NCBI GenBank assembly: GCA_963780635.1
Contig: CAWACW010000012.1
Span: forward strand, 682,001-746,000
Length of the DNA: 64,000 nt
Origin: DATEPR01 sp963780635
Lineage (GTDB): Bacteria; Actinomycetota; Actinomycetes; Mycobacteriales; Pseudonocardiaceae
Direction of reading: 5' to 3'
Shown here: positions 18,723 through 28,248 of the stretch, one piece after another
Layout: each line of letters begins with the position of its first letter
Position numbering within the stretch: position 1 is the stretch's first letter
Notes under the pieces: model-generated
Database searches by the model: none
The model's input: the letters and a program-made list of their open reading frames with translations, nothing else
Told to the model about the DNA's origin: nothing
Made by a program: the position numbers and the translations under genes

Positions 18723-19508
18723 GTGTCCGACGGATCCCGGCTGCGTGCCGACTGTGGCCGATGTGCCGGGCTGTGCTGTGTCGCGCCCGCGTTCACCGCG
18801 TCCTCGGAGTTCGCGATCGACAAACCCGCCGGCACGGCCTGCCCCAACTTGCGGCACGACTTCCGGTGCGGGATCCACGGACAGCTCAGGGAGCGGGGTT
18901 TTCCTGGCTGCACGGTGTTCGACTGCTTCGGGGCCGGGCAACAGGTCACGCAGGTGACGTTCGGCGGCCAGGACTGGCGGACCACGCCCGCCGTCGCGCC
19001 ACGCATGTTCGCCGCGTTCGCCGTGCTGCGGCAACTGCACGAGCTGCTGTGGTACCTGACCGAGGCACGGCGGCTCGCCGAGGACGACGAACTGGCCACG
19101 GCCCTCGCCGAGACCGAGCGGCTGACCGCGCTGGACGCCGACGCGCTCGCAGCAGTCGATCTCGACGTGCACCGGGCCGCGGCCAACAAGCTGCTGCTGC
19201 GGGTCAGCGAGCGGGTCCGCGCCGGTGTCGGCGGGCGGGCCGAGCTGCGCGGTGCCGACCTGACGGGCCAGCACCTGACCGACCTGCCCGGCGCGAACCT
19301 GCGCGGTGCCCGCCTGATCGGGGCCGATCTACGGGCCGCGGACCTTCGGCTGGCCGATGTGACGGGTGCCGACCTGCGTGGCGCGAACCTGGCCGGGGCC
19401 GACCTGCGCACGACGCTGTTCCTCACCCAGGCACAGCTGGACGCGGCGCGGGGCGACGCGAGCACCGGCTTGCCGCCGACGCTGCGCCGCCCCGCGCACT
19501 GGACCTAG
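18723..19508 (+). CDS. pentapeptide-repeat protein with cysteine-rich N-terminal domain
   Basis: A 261-residue protein. The first ~75 residues carry nine cysteines in a metal-site-like pattern (CGRCAGLCC, then FRCGIHGQL, then FPGCTVFDC). A helical middle follows. Residues ~172-240 are pentapeptide repeats of the A(D/N)LxG kind (GADLRGANLAGADLRTT), which form a right-handed quadrilateral beta-helix. Role unknown; the N-terminal Cys cluster suggests metal or Fe-S binding. GTG start. The gene lies exactly between palindromic elements A and B, and its stop codon TAG is part of the CTAG terminus of element B. Confidence 0.78.
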   Translation: MSDGSRLRADCGRCAGLCCVAPAFTASSEFAIDKPAGTACPNLRHDFRCGIHGQLRERGFPGCTVFDCFGAGQQVTQVTFGGQDWRTTPAVAPRMFAAFAVLRQLHELLWYLTEARRLAEDDELATALAETERLTALDADALAAVDLDVHRAAANKLLLRVSERVRAGVGGRAELRGADLTGQHLTDLPGANLRGARLIGADLRAADLRLADVTGADLRGANLAGADLRTTLFLTQAQLDAARGDASTGLPPTLRRPAHWT

Positions 19509-19587
19509 TGCCCTGCGCCCGAAATCATGGTGCTGATTCCGGGGCCCAGACGACCGCTGGCCGCGTTGTCGTCGGCCCAGGTACAAC
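19505..19587. repeat. palindromic element B, left half
   Basis: Begins CTAGTGCCCTGCGCCCGAAAT and runs to GGCCCAGGTACAAC, matching the right arm of element A in reverse (including GCGTTGTCGTCGGCCCAG). The partner half lies at 21087-21168. The two halves are separated by about 1.5 kb of IS110-type sequence. Confidence 0.8.
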
Positions 19588-19611
19588 AGAGACATCCCAG
19601 GAGCTTGAATG

Positions 19612-20863
19612 TCAAGCAGCAACCTTCTCGACACGGTGCGACCAGGCGGTCGCTTCGTCGTAGAGGGTGCGGGTTTTGAGGCAGCCGTGCAGGATGCCGA
19701 CGAGCCGGTTGGCGAGCTGGCGCAGGGCGGCGTTGTGGTCGGCACCACGGGCTCGTTGCTGGTCGTAGTAGGCGCGGGCGCCGGGCGAGACACTGAGCGC
19801 GGTGAAGGCCTGGGTCATCAGCGCGTCGATGAGCCGGTCGTTGTGCACGAACCGGGCCAGCACGATCTTCTTCTTACCCGAGGCGCGGGTGATCGGGCTG
19901 GTCCCGGCGTAGTTCTTGCGGGCCTTCGCGCGTCGGCGTAGCGGTCGTGGTCGTCACCGAACTCGGCGAGCACCCGGGCGCCGAGGATCGGTCCCAGACC
20001 GGGCTGGGACAGGATGATCTCAGCGTCCGGGTGCCGGCCAAAATGCGCCTCGACCTGCCCTTGCAGGACCTTGACCTGCTCGTTGAGGGTGCCCAGCACC
20101 GCGATCGGCGGCACGGTCGTCGCCGCGTAGGCGGCGGTGACCACGGCCGGCTGGCCCAGGTGCTCGGCGCGCAGCACCGCCTGGATCGCGGCGGCTTTCG
20201 CCGCGATGTCGCGGCGGCGGGCACGCTTGAGCGCGGCACTGATCTGGGCGATCGTCAGCCGGGCCGCCGAGGCCGGGTCCGGTGCCTTGGCCAGCAGCTC
20301 CAGGGTGTCGGCGGCGTCGAGGTCCTCGAACGCCTCCAGCGCGGCCGGGAAGTACTCCCGCAACGCGTGCCGCAGCCGCTGGGTGTGGCGGGTGCGTTCC
20401 CAGATCAACGTCTTGTGCGCCCGGGTCACCACCTTGACCGCCTCGGCCTCGCGGTGTCCCCGGCGACCGGGCGCAGCTGGTGGGAGTCGGTGCGCACCAT
20501 GTCGGCCAGGGTGTGCGCGTCAGCGGCGTCGCTTTTGGCCCCGGACACGCTGTGGCGTTCCCGATAGCGGGCCACCTGCAACGGGTTGACCGCGAACACC
20601 GTGTACCCGGCGGCGATCAACGCCGGCCACCCACGGGCCCCGGTCGGTCTCGATCCCGATCAGCACCTGCCCGGCATCTGTCGTCGTCGTCCTCGCCGAG
20701 GTGCTCGCCGATCATCGCGTGCAGCCGGGCCATCCCCGCCACGCCCTCGGGCAGCCGGGCCTTGGCCAGCCGGCGCCCGGCTGGCGTCCATCAACTCGAC
20801 GTCGTGGTGGTCCTCGGCCCAGTCATCTCCCACGAACAGCAACCTGTTCTCCTGTCCTCGCAT
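19612..20863 (-). pseudogene. IS110-family transposase, frameshifted
   Basis: DEDD/serine-type recombinase of the IS110 family, read from fragments in three frames. The N-terminus NRLLFVGDDWAEDHHDVELMDA holds the first acidic residues, LIGIETDRGP the Glu, and SGAKSDAADAHTLADMVR the later Asp pair. The C-terminal Transposase_20 part shows QPGLGPILGARVLAEFGDD and SPITRASGKKK with the family Ser. At least five single-base frame changes occur (near 20785, 20690, 20640, 20440 and 19930). About 400 residues would be normal length. It is inactive as read, though sequencing error may contribute. Confidence 0.8.
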
Positions 20864-21086
20864 CGATCACTCATCGGCAGCCAGCGGGAGAACTATCAGC
20901 GACCTAATGAATCAGTGCTCACGCCACACCAGCGCGGGCACGACATCCCATCAGCGATCAACTCTCCCGACCACCGGCAGGGGCACGATCTTGTCTCAGG
21001 ACTCAACGTCCAGGATGCAAGAGTGCTCACCTGCCGGCGGCTACCAGGCACGAGTCTGCCGGATGGCCGACTCGCTGACACTCATT
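20864..21086 (-). ncRNA. IS110 upstream non-coding region, candidate bridge RNA locus
   Basis: About 220 bases lie between the transposase start and the right end of the element and contain no credible gene. In IS110 elements with the recombinase placed this way, the 5' non-coding end encodes the bridge RNA that pairs with both target and donor. I infer the RNA from position only; I did not derive its fold or its target-binding loop. Confidence 0.35.
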
Positions 21087-21168
21087 AGGTACCTGGGCCT
21101 CCTCCGCCTTGCCGGCGCCCGCCTGGATCACCGGACTCGTTCACCGAATTTCGGGCGCAGGACACTAG
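21087..21168. repeat. palindromic element B, right half
   Basis: Runs from GTACCTGGGCCTCCTCCGCC to ATTTCGGGCGCAGGACACTAG, the reverse complement, with one mismatch, of the first 21 bases of the left half at 19505. Its inner part matches element A (GGAGGAGGCCCAGGTACC). It ends four bases inside the stop region of the DUF779 gene. Confidence 0.8.
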
Positions 21169-21545
21169 ACCGCGTCCAGTTCCTTCAGCTCGTCATCGGT
21201 GAGCAGCCGCGACCGGATCATGAACCGGACGCCTTCCGGTGCTTCCACCGAGAAGCCGCTCCCCCGGCCCTTCACCACGTCGATCGTGAGATGGGTGTGC
21301 CGCCAGTACTCGAACTGCGACTCCGACATCCACACCGGCACCGCTTCGGCCATGCCCTCGACCCGCAGATCGCCCAGGTGCACGTCCGAGCCGCCGATCT
21401 TGAACTCCCCGTCCGGGAAGCACATCGGTGAGCTGCCGTCGCAGCAGCCACCGGACTGGTGGAACATCAGCGGTCCGTGGATCTCCCGCATGCGCACCAA
21501 CAGGTCCGCCGCGGACGGGGACAGGTCCACACGTGTGGCAGCCAT
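21165..21545 (-). CDS. DUF779 domain-containing protein
   Basis: A 126-residue protein of the DUF779 family, regularly found beside acetaldehyde-type dehydrogenases and AcoR-like regulators, as here. The conserved MFHQSGGCCDGSSPMCF region (~27-43) has three cysteines, and the HLTIDVVKGRGSGFSVEAP segment is typical. Biochemical role not established; accessory to the aldehyde dehydrogenase is the best guess. It follows that gene by four bases. Its 3' end abuts the right arm of palindromic element B. Confidence 0.85.
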   Translation of the reverse strand: MAATRVDLSPSAADLLVRMREIHGPLMFHQSGGCCDGSSPMCFPDGEFKIGGSDVHLGDLRVEGMAEAVPVWMSESQFEYWRHTHLTIDVVKGRGSGFSVEAPEGVRFMIRSRLLTDDELKELDAV

Positions 21546-21549
21546 GTGT

Positions 21550-23073
21550 CTAGAAGAACCCGAGTGCGTTGGGCGAGTAGCTGACCAGCATGTTCTTCGT
21601 CTGCTGGTAGTGGTCCAACATCATCTTGTGGTTCTCCCGGCCGAACCCGGAGTTCTTGTAGCCACCGAACGCGGCGTGCGCCGGGTAGGCGTGGTAGTTG
21701 TTCACCCACACCCGGCCGGCCTGGATGTCGCGGCCCGCGCGGTACGCGGTGGTGGTGTCGCGGCTCCACACGCCTGCCCCGAGGCCGTACAGCGTGTCGT
21801 TGGCGATCTTCATCGCGTCGTCGTAGTCGCTGAACCGCGTCACGGCGAGCACCGGGCCGAAGATCTCCTCCTGGAAGATCCGCATCTTGTTGTCGCCCTC
21901 GAAGATCGTCGGCTGGATGTAGTAGCCGCCGGACAGCTCGCCGCCCAGGTCGGACTTCTCGCCGCCGATGAGGATCTTCGCCCCTTCCTGGCGACCGATG
22001 TCGATGTAGGACAAGATCTTCTCGTACTGGTCGTTGCTGGCCTGCGCGCCGATCATCGTCTCGGTGTCCAGCGGGTGGCCCTGCTTGATCTGCTCGACCC
22101 GCTTGACGGCCTCGGACAGGAAGTCGTCGTACATGCCGCCCTGGATCAGCGCCCTGGACGGGCAGGTGCAGACCTCGCCCTGGTTCAGCGCGAACATGGC
22201 GAAGCCCTCGAGTGCCTTGTCGTAGAAGGCGTCACGGTGCGCGGCCACGTCGTCGAAGAACACGTTCGGGCTCTTGCCGCCCAGTTCCAGCGTGACCGGG
22301 ATCAGGTTCTCGCTGGCGTACTGCATGATCAGCCGGCCGGTCGTCGTCTCACCGGTGAAGGCGATCTTGCGGATGCGCTTGTTCGACGCGAGCGGCTTGC
22401 CGGCCTCGACGCCGAAGCCGTTGACGACGTTCAGTACGCCCGGCGGCAGCAGGTCCGCGACCAGTTCGAGCAACACGTGGATGGATGCCGGCGTCTGCTC
22501 GGCCGGCTTGAGCACGACCGCGTTGCCTGCGGCCAGCGCGGGGGCCAGCTTCCAGATCGCCATCAGGATCGGGAAGTTCCACGGAATGATCTGGCCGACG
22601 ACGCCCAGCGGCTCCTGGAAGTGGTAGGCGACCGTGTCCTCGTCGATCTGCGAGAGGTGGCCTTCCTGGGCGCGCAGGGCACCGGCGAAGTACCGCAGGT
22701 GATCGACGGCCAGCGGGATGTCCGCGGCCAGGGTCTCGCGGCAGGCCTTGCCGTTCTCCCAGCTCTCCGCGATGGCGATCATCTCGAGGTTGGCCTCGAT
22801 GCGGTCGGCCATCTTCATCAGGATGTTCGAGCGGTCGGTGACCGAGGTCTTGCCCCACGCCGGCGCGGCACCGTGCGCCGCGTCGAGGGCCAGTTCGATG
22901 TCGTCGGCGGTGCTCCGGGCCACCTCACAGAAGGTCTGGCCGGTAATCGGGGTGGGGTTCTCGAAATATCCACCCTTGGCCGGCGGTACGTAGTCTCCGC
23001 CGATGAAGTTGTCGTAGCGGGACTTGAACTGCACCACGCTGCCGGGCTCGCCCGGGGCCGCGTACCTGGCCAT
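21550..23073 (-). CDS. aldehyde dehydrogenase family protein (ExaC/acetaldehyde dehydrogenase type)
   Basis: NAD-dependent aldehyde oxidation to the acid. At 507 residues it is of normal length, with the general base Glu in VTLELGGKSPNVFF (~263-276), the nucleophilic Cys in NQGEVCTCPSRALIQ (~300-314), and the WNFP motif upstream (IIPWNFPILMAIWK). The Glu-Val-Cys-Thr-Cys pattern and the partner DUF779 gene fit the ExaC/AcoD-like group linked to ethanol, acetoin or short aldehydes. Divergent from the GAF regulator, its likely activator. Confidence 0.88.
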   Translation of the reverse strand: MARYAAPGEPGSVVQFKSRYDNFIGGDYVPPAKGGYFENPTPITGQTFCEVARSTADDIELALDAAHGAAPAWGKTSVTDRSNILMKMADRIEANLEMIAIAESWENGKACRETLAADIPLAVDHLRYFAGALRAQEGHLSQIDEDTVAYHFQEPLGVVGQIIPWNFPILMAIWKLAPALAAGNAVVLKPAEQTPASIHVLLELVADLLPPGVLNVVNGFGVEAGKPLASNKRIRKIAFTGETTTGRLIMQYASENLIPVTLELGGKSPNVFFDDVAAHRDAFYDKALEGFAMFALNQGEVCTCPSRALIQGGMYDDFLSEAVKRVEQIKQGHPLDTETMIGAQASNDQYEKILSYIDIGRQEGAKILIGGEKSDLGGELSGGYYIQPTIFEGDNKMRIFQEEIFGPVLAVTRFSDYDDAMKIANDTLYGLGAGVWSRDTTTAYRAGRDIQAGRVWVNNYHAYPAHAAFGGYKNSGFGRENHKMMLDHYQQTKNMLVSYSPNALGFF

Positions 23074-23254
23074 GTGTTCGTCCTTCCACGTCGTCGTGTA
23101 GGTATACGGACGATCACGCTAGGCCGGACGGGGTTGCAACGGCGTTGCACCGCAGGTGCGGGGCGGTGCGCTACGCCGTTCCGCTGTTGCGGAAGCGCGG
23201 CCGGTGGGCGCACGATGGACATGGTCACTCACCGTCGATGCCGAGGTGTGTGCG

Positions 23255-24714
23255 ATGACCTCACAGCTGCCGATGGGCGATCCGCTCGCCAGGGCCCGCG
23301 TGCTCGCGACGGTCCGGGAGGCGGTGCTGTCCGGCGAGCCCACGCCGGTGCTGCCGCGGGACGTCGTGTCGGACTCCTGGCGACGCTCGCTGGCCGCCAG
23401 CATCGACCCGGAACGTGGCATCCCGCCACAGGTGTACGACCGGCGGGAGATCGTCGAGATCCGTGGCGGCCATCCGCTGGCCCAGGTGCTGCCGATGCTG
23501 CGCGACTCGCTGGTCGCGATCGCCGACGAGGCGATGCACATGATGATCGTGACCGACGCCGAGGGCCACATCCTGTGGTGTGAGGGTCAGCCGGACGTGC
23601 GGCGGGACGGCGAACGGGTCGGGTTGGCCGAGGGCACGCGGTGGACCGAGGACGAGGTCGGCACCAACGCGATGGGCACGTCGCTGGCCGCCGACCGGCC
23701 AGTGCAGATCCACTCGGCCGAGCATCTGGTGCGCCGGTATCACGCGTGGACGTGCGCGGCGGCCCCGATTCACGACCCGGACACCGGAGAGGTGATCGGG
23801 TCGGTCGACATCACCGGTCCGGTGCGGACGTTCCACCCCGCAACGCTCGCGCTCGTCACGACGAGTGCCCGGCTGGCAGAGGCGCATCTGCGGGCCGCGC
23901 TGGCCGCCCGCGACGAGCGGTTGCGCGCGCGCAACCTGACCCACCTGGTGGCGCTGCACGATGAGCCGGGCGCGCTGCTGGCGCCCAGCGGCCGGGTGCT
24001 GGCCGCGCAACCGGCCGGTTGGCTACCCGATCGAGTGAACTTGCCCGCTTCGGGCGATCGGGTCGATCTGGGCCGGTACGGCGAGGCTGTGCTGGAGGCA
24101 TTGCCCGAGGGTTTCCTGCTGCGCATGCCGCACGCCGGCCAGCGGCACAACGCGACACTGGCGCTGCGCTTCCTCGGTGCCGACCCGCCGGTGGCCAGGC
24201 TCAACGGCCGGGAGGTCCGGCTGACGTTGCGGCACGCCGAACTGCTCACCGTGCTGGCGCTGCATCCGGCAGGGCTGACCGCCGATCAGCTGGCACGCGG
24301 CTGTACGGGCCGGCAGGCAATCCGGTGAGCGTGCGCGCCGAGGTACACCGGCTACGCGCGCAGTTGGCCCCGCATGTGCTGCGCACCCAGCCCTACCGGC
24401 TGGACGCGACCGTGCAGGCCGACTTCCTGGAGGTCCGCGCGGCACTGGCGGCGGATCGCACGGCCGACGCGGTCGACGGGTACCGCGGCTCGCTGCTCCC
24501 CCGCTCCGAGGCCCCGGCCATCCGCGACGAACGCGAGGAACTGTTCGCCCTGGTCCGCCGGACGGTGCTGGCCAGAGGCGACACCCACGCGATGTGGCAG
24601 TTGGCGGCCACCGACGAGGGCACCCAGGACGACGAACTGGCCGAACACCTGCTGCGCGCCCTGCCGCGCACCGACCCGCGCCGCGCGGTGCTGCTCGCCC
24701 GCAACCGGCGCTAG
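23255..24714 (+). CDS. GAF-domain transcriptional regulator (AcoR-like N-terminus), one apparent frameshift
   Basis: Regulator divergent from the aldehyde dehydrogenase. The N-terminus contains SDSWRRSLAASIDPERGIPP and a GAF domain (~70-220; ILWCEGQPDVRRDG, WTEDEVGTNAMGTSLA, AAPIHDPDTGEVIGSVDIT) as in AcoR-type activators. No AAA+ domain follows. The C-terminal third instead has a winged-helix-like segment (LNGREVRLTLRHAELLTVLA) and a helical tail. The frame changes near 24295: the first frame would end at 24328, while the second carries LYGPAGNPVSVRAEVHRLR to the natural end. The stop overlaps that of the opposing phosphatase gene. Confidence 0.75.
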
Positions 24715-25276
24715 CCGATCCGCCAGGAACGACCGTCGCCGCGCAGCAGAAACGGCTCCGCATGGGCCAGCGGGCTGCCCCACCCCCGAGCACCCAAGCC
24801 ACAGAGCCGGGCCGGCGCGACCGTCAGGCTCGCCACGTGACCCACCACCGCGACCGTCGCATCGCGCTCCGGTGCGGCCGCGATCGACGCGAACGCCGCC
24901 GACATCCGGGCGAGCACGTCATGCCCGCTCTCGCCGTCGGCGACCCGCTCGTCCACTTGCCCAGCACGACCCAGGCGTGCAGCACGGTCGCGGTGCGCCG
25001 CCGGATCTCCGGGTCCACGCTGCCCTCTGCGGACCCGATGCCGACCTCGGCCGGCTCCGGCAGCACCGTCACCGGGCCGATCGGCTCGGCCGTCTGCCGG
25101 GCACGCAGCGCCGGGCTCGCGTAGACCGCGACGATCGGCAGGCCGGCCAGCACACCAGCCGTCGCGGCCGCCTGCTCGCTGCCCTTCGGCGCGAGCCGGG
25201 CAAGTGGCACCGTGCCCGCCACGCCATGGACGACGTTCGTCGACTCGGCGTGCCGCAGGCACCAGGGGTCGGTCAA
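24711..25276 (-). CDS. histidine phosphatase family protein, one apparent frameshift
   Basis: Phosphoglycerate-mutase-like phosphatase. The phospho-histidine motif CLRHAES lies at the N-terminus, YASPALRARQTAEPI carries the second Arg region, and VAVVGHVASL supplies the C-terminal catalytic His. The frame changes near 24962 (after HAWVVLG, continuing at QVDERVADGESG). A TTG start at 25276 would overlap the RibB stop by four bases (TTGA), placing it last in the flavin operon. A role in dephosphorylating a ribityl or flavin phosphate intermediate is a guess from context. Confidence 0.7.
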
Positions 25277-26253
25277 CCAGCCGATTCCGCGATCACGGCG
25301 GCGCGCCGGACCCCTAGATCGGCCAGAATGTCCTCGCCCACGGCCCGGTCGGCGTCCTCGCGCAGGTAGACCACCACGCCGGCGCCGGCCGCGACGATCC
25401 CGCGGAACGCGCTGCGCAACTGCCGCGCACAATCGCACGCGAACGAGCCGAACACGTCGCCGTGCAGGCATTCTGTGTGCACCCGGACGGGCACGTCACG
25501 GCCGGCCACCTCGCCGTGCACCAGCGCCACATGTTCGTCGCCGTTGCTCCGGTTGCGGTAGCCGACGATCCGGAACCTGCCCTCCGGTAGCGGCATCGCC
25601 GCCTCGGTCACCCGCTCCATCATCACTTCATGCTGCCGCATGTGTCCACACACGTCGCTGATCGCGACCAGCGGTAGCTCGTGTAACGCGGCCAATTCGG
25701 CCAGTTCGGGCACACGTGCCATTTCGCCGTCCGCGGCCGCGACCTCGCAAATCACGGCGGCAGGCGGCAGGCCGGCCGACCGGACCAGGTGCACCGACGC
25801 CTCCGTGTGGCCCTGCCGGCCCCACAGCCCCTCAGGATGGCAGCCCAGCGGAAACAGGTGGCCGGGCATGCGGAAGTCGCCCGGCGTGCTGCCCGGGTCG
25901 GCGAGCGCGTTGATCGCCAGCGCCCGGTCCGACGCCGAGATCCCGGTCCCCGCTGCCGCGTGGTCGACGCCGACGTGGAATGCGGTGCCGAACCGGTCGC
26001 CGTGCCCCATCGGCGGGATGTCCAGCCGGTCCAGCGTGGCGCGCTCGACCGGGCAGCAGATCAGGCCCCGGCCGTGGGTGGCCATGAAGTTCACCGTCTC
26101 CGGTGTGGCCAGCGACGCGGCCGCCACCAGGTCGCCCTCGTTCTCCCGGTCCGGGTCGTCGACGAGCACGATCATGCGGCCGGCACGCAGCGCGGCGATC
26201 GCCTCCTCGACGCCCGCCCAGGTGCCCGTGGGCGACACGGTGGTCAGGGTCAT
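25273..26253 (-). CDS. ribB: 3,4-dihydroxy-2-butanone-4-phosphate synthase with truncated GTP cyclohydrolase II domain
   Basis: The N-terminal ~205 residues are a complete RibB domain that makes dihydroxybutanone phosphate from ribulose 5-phosphate. The signature DDPDRENEGDL (~32-42) and GHTEASVHLVRSAGL are present. The second half begins as RibA, with the zinc cysteines intact (TECLHGDVFGSFACDCARQL). After VVVYLRE it loses the RQEGRGIG nucleotide-binding and catalytic region and jumps to ILADLGVRRAAVIAES. At 326 residues it is about 80 short of a normal RibBA, so GTP cyclohydrolase activity is probably lost. ATGA overlap with the FMN reductase gene. Confidence 0.85.
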   Translation of the reverse strand: MTLTTVSPTGTWAGVEEAIAALRAGRMIVLVDDPDRENEGDLVAAASLATPETVNFMATHGRGLICCPVERATLDRLDIPPMGHGDRFGTAFHVGVDHAAAGTGISASDRALAINALADPGSTPGDFRMPGHLFPLGCHPEGLWGRQGHTEASVHLVRSAGLPPAAVICEVAAADGEMARVPELAELAALHELPLVAISDVCGHMRQHEVMMERVTEAAMPLPEGRFRIVGYRNRSNGDEHVALVHGEVAGRDVPVRVHTECLHGDVFGSFACDCARQLRSAFRGIVAAGAGVVVYLREDADRAVGEDILADLGVRRAAVIAESAG

Positions 26254-26810
26254 GCCGCCGTCCCCAGCCCGGCTCGCGCGAACGCGGCGACCTGCGAGCC
26301 CAGCGTGGTGAGCTGGCCCGCGACCTTCGGCTCGACACCGTCCGGGCCGAATGGCCGCATCGCCGAGTTGATCACGACGCCCAGCGGGGTCGGCCAGCCG
26401 CGCAGCGCGTGCACGGTGGAACGCAGCGACGTGAGCGTGGTGACGCCGGCCTGCCAGCCCGACGCCGTGACGATGCACCCGACCGCCTTGCCGTCCAGGT
26501 ACGGCACGGGGTCGTCGGCCAGTTCCTGGAGGTGGTCCAGGGCGTTCTTCAGCAGGCCGGACGTGCCGCCGTGGTAGCCGGGGGTCGCGATGACCAGGCC
26601 GTCCGCGGCACGCACCGCGGCCAGCAGCCGGACCGCCCGCTCGCACAGCGGCGAGCCGTCCGGGTCGTACATCGGGAAGTCCAGCTCCTGCGCGGTGATG
26701 ATCTCGGTCGTGATGCCGAGCGCGGCGACCGTCCGCAACGTCTCGCGCAGCGCCTGCTCGGACGAAGAGCCCGCACGCGGCGTGCCGCCGATGCCCAGCA
26801 CCCTGGTCAT
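26250..26810 (-). CDS. NADPH-dependent FMN reductase family protein
   Basis: Flavodoxin-like reductase of 186 residues. GIGGTPRAGSSSEQALRE (~7-24) forms the FMN phosphate loop and TPGYHGGTSGLLKNALDHL (~82-100) the second FMN-binding region. It would supply reduced FMN to the co-transcribed two-component monooxygenase. Its ATG overlaps the monooxygenase stop by one base (TGATG), and its own stop overlaps the RibB start. The longer upstream frame is not needed. Confidence 0.85.
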   Translation of the reverse strand: MTRVLGIGGTPRAGSSSEQALRETLRTVAALGITTEIITAQELDFPMYDPDGSPLCERAVRLLAAVRAADGLVIATPGYHGGTSGLLKNALDHLQELADDPVPYLDGKAVGCIVTASGWQAGVTTLTSLRSTVHALRGWPTPLGVVINSAMRPFGPDGVEPKVAGQLTTLGSQVAAFARAGLGTAA

Positions 26811-28117
26811 CAGGCACCAACCAGGGACGGCACGCTCAGGCCCAGCGAGGCGCGCAGGGTGTCGTGCTCGTAGTCGGTGTGGAACAGGCCGCGGGCCTGG
26901 AGTTCCGGCACGAGCAGGTCGACGACCTGGTGCACACCCGAGGGCAGCATGTCGATCATCAGTGTGAAGCCGTCGGCCGCACCGGCGCCAACCCACTCCT
27001 GCATCATGTCGGCCACCTGCTCCGGGGTGCCGACCAGTTGCTGGTGGCCGCCGCCGTAGTTGGCGACCAGCTCGCGGACGGTCATGTTCTCCTTGACCGC
27101 GAGGCTGACGATGCTGCGGCGGAAGCCGATCGAGCCCTTGAACTGCTCCTCCGGCATGAGCTGGTCGACCGGGAACGGCTTGTCCAGCTCGTGCAGCGCG
27201 TCCACCGGCAGGCCGACGCGGCGGGCCAGCTTCTCCAGATGCGGGCCGGTGCCGAGCACGTCCTCCAGTGACTGCTTGCGGGCGCGAGCCTCGGCCTCGG
27301 TCGCGCCGAGGATCAGCGACACACCGGGAAGGATCTTGATGCTGTCCGCGTCGCGGCCATAGCCCTGCGCGCGCGAGCGCATGTCGGCGCGGAACTCCTG
27401 CGCGTTCTCCATCAGGTGCTGCGCGGTGAACACGGCGTCCGCGTACTTGGCGGCCTGGTCGCGACCCCGGGGCGACGAACCGGCCTGGAAGATCACCGGA
27501 TGGCCCTGCTTGCTGCCCGGGAAGGGCAGCGTGCCGCGCACCTGGAAATACTCGCCCGAGTGGTTGATCTCGTGGACGAGTTCCTCACGGGCGAACAGCG
27601 CGTTCTTCTTGTCGCCGACGAGGGCGCCCTGCTCCCAGCTGTCCCACAGGCCCAGCACGACGTCGATGAACTCGTCGGCGCGGACGTAGCGGTCCTCGTG
27701 GTCGGGGTGCTCGGCGCCGCCGTACACGCGGGCGGTGCCCGGGTTCTGCGTGGCGACCGAGTTCCAGCCGACCCGACCCTGTGACAGGTTGTCGAGGGTG
27801 GCGAAGCGGCGGGCCACGTCATACGGGTGGTTGTAGGTGGTGGACGCGGTGCCGACCAGGCCGATCTTGCCGGTGACCGCGGCCATCAGCGCGAGCACGG
27901 TCGCCGTGTCCAGCGTGCCCGCGGGCCGCTCGGTGCCCATTTCCTGGTTCGTGAGCTGCTCGGCCAGGAAGAGCGCGTGCAGCTTACCGGCCTCGGCGGT
28001 ACGGGCGATGTCCTTGTACATCGCGGGCGACACGTAGTCGGACGCCTCGCCGTCCCTGGCCATCCAGGCACCCAGATGCATACCCAGGCCGTGCATGAGT
28101 GCGGCTGACAGAATCAT
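26810..28117 (-). CDS. FMN-dependent LLM-class monooxygenase (NtaA/SnaA/DszA family)
   Basis: A 435-residue oxygenase component of the two-component flavin type that uses FMNH2 made by a partner reductase. Typical stretches are AWMARDGEASDYVSPAMYKDIA, LVGTASTTYNHPYDVARRFATLD, GRVGWNSVATQNPGTARVYG and VIFQAGSSPRGRDQAAKYAD. Family members attack nitrilotriacetate, dibenzothiophene sulfone, pristinamycin or riboflavin; the substrate here is unknown. The ATG at 28117 is chosen for GGAGG upstream. It heads an operon with FMN reductase, RibB and a phosphatase and is divergent from a LysR gene. Confidence 0.85.
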   Translation of the reverse strand: MILSAALMHGLGMHLGAWMARDGEASDYVSPAMYKDIARTAEAGKLHALFLAEQLTNQEMGTERPAGTLDTATVLALMAAVTGKIGLVGTASTTYNHPYDVARRFATLDNLSQGRVGWNSVATQNPGTARVYGGAEHPDHEDRYVRADEFIDVVLGLWDSWEQGALVGDKKNALFAREELVHEINHSGEYFQVRGTLPFPGSKQGHPVIFQAGSSPRGRDQAAKYADAVFTAQHLMENAQEFRADMRSRAQGYGRDADSIKILPGVSLILGATEAEARARKQSLEDVLGTGPHLEKLARRVGLPVDALHELDKPFPVDQLMPEEQFKGSIGFRRSIVSLAVKENMTVRELVANYGGGHQQLVGTPEQVADMMQEWVGAGAADGFTLMIDMLPSGVHQVVDLLVPELQARGLFHTDYEHDTLRASLGLSVPSLVGA

Positions 28118-28248
28118 CGGACCCTCCAGATCGGTGTGCCGCCAGCGTATGAAGGGCACGCACACCGGGACAAGCAACGGCTCCTTGGCCGATCGAGTAG
28201 ATCAGCTTATGGTTGCCAGCCGGGTCGTTGACCAGCAATGATGGCGCC

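Larger units (their letters stand above)
19588..21086 (-). mobile_element. IS110-family insertion sequence inside palindromic element B
   Basis: About 1.5 kb lies between the two halves of element B. Ends were set by comparison with intact element A: removing 19588-21086 restores GGCCCAGGTAC-AACAG-GTACCTGGGCC, a central hairpin like that in A. A dinucleotide AG (CT on the transposase strand) sits at both junctions, as expected for the short core of IS110 elements, which make no longer target duplication. The element holds one broken transposase gene and about 220 bases of non-coding sequence upstream of it. Confidence 0.8.
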
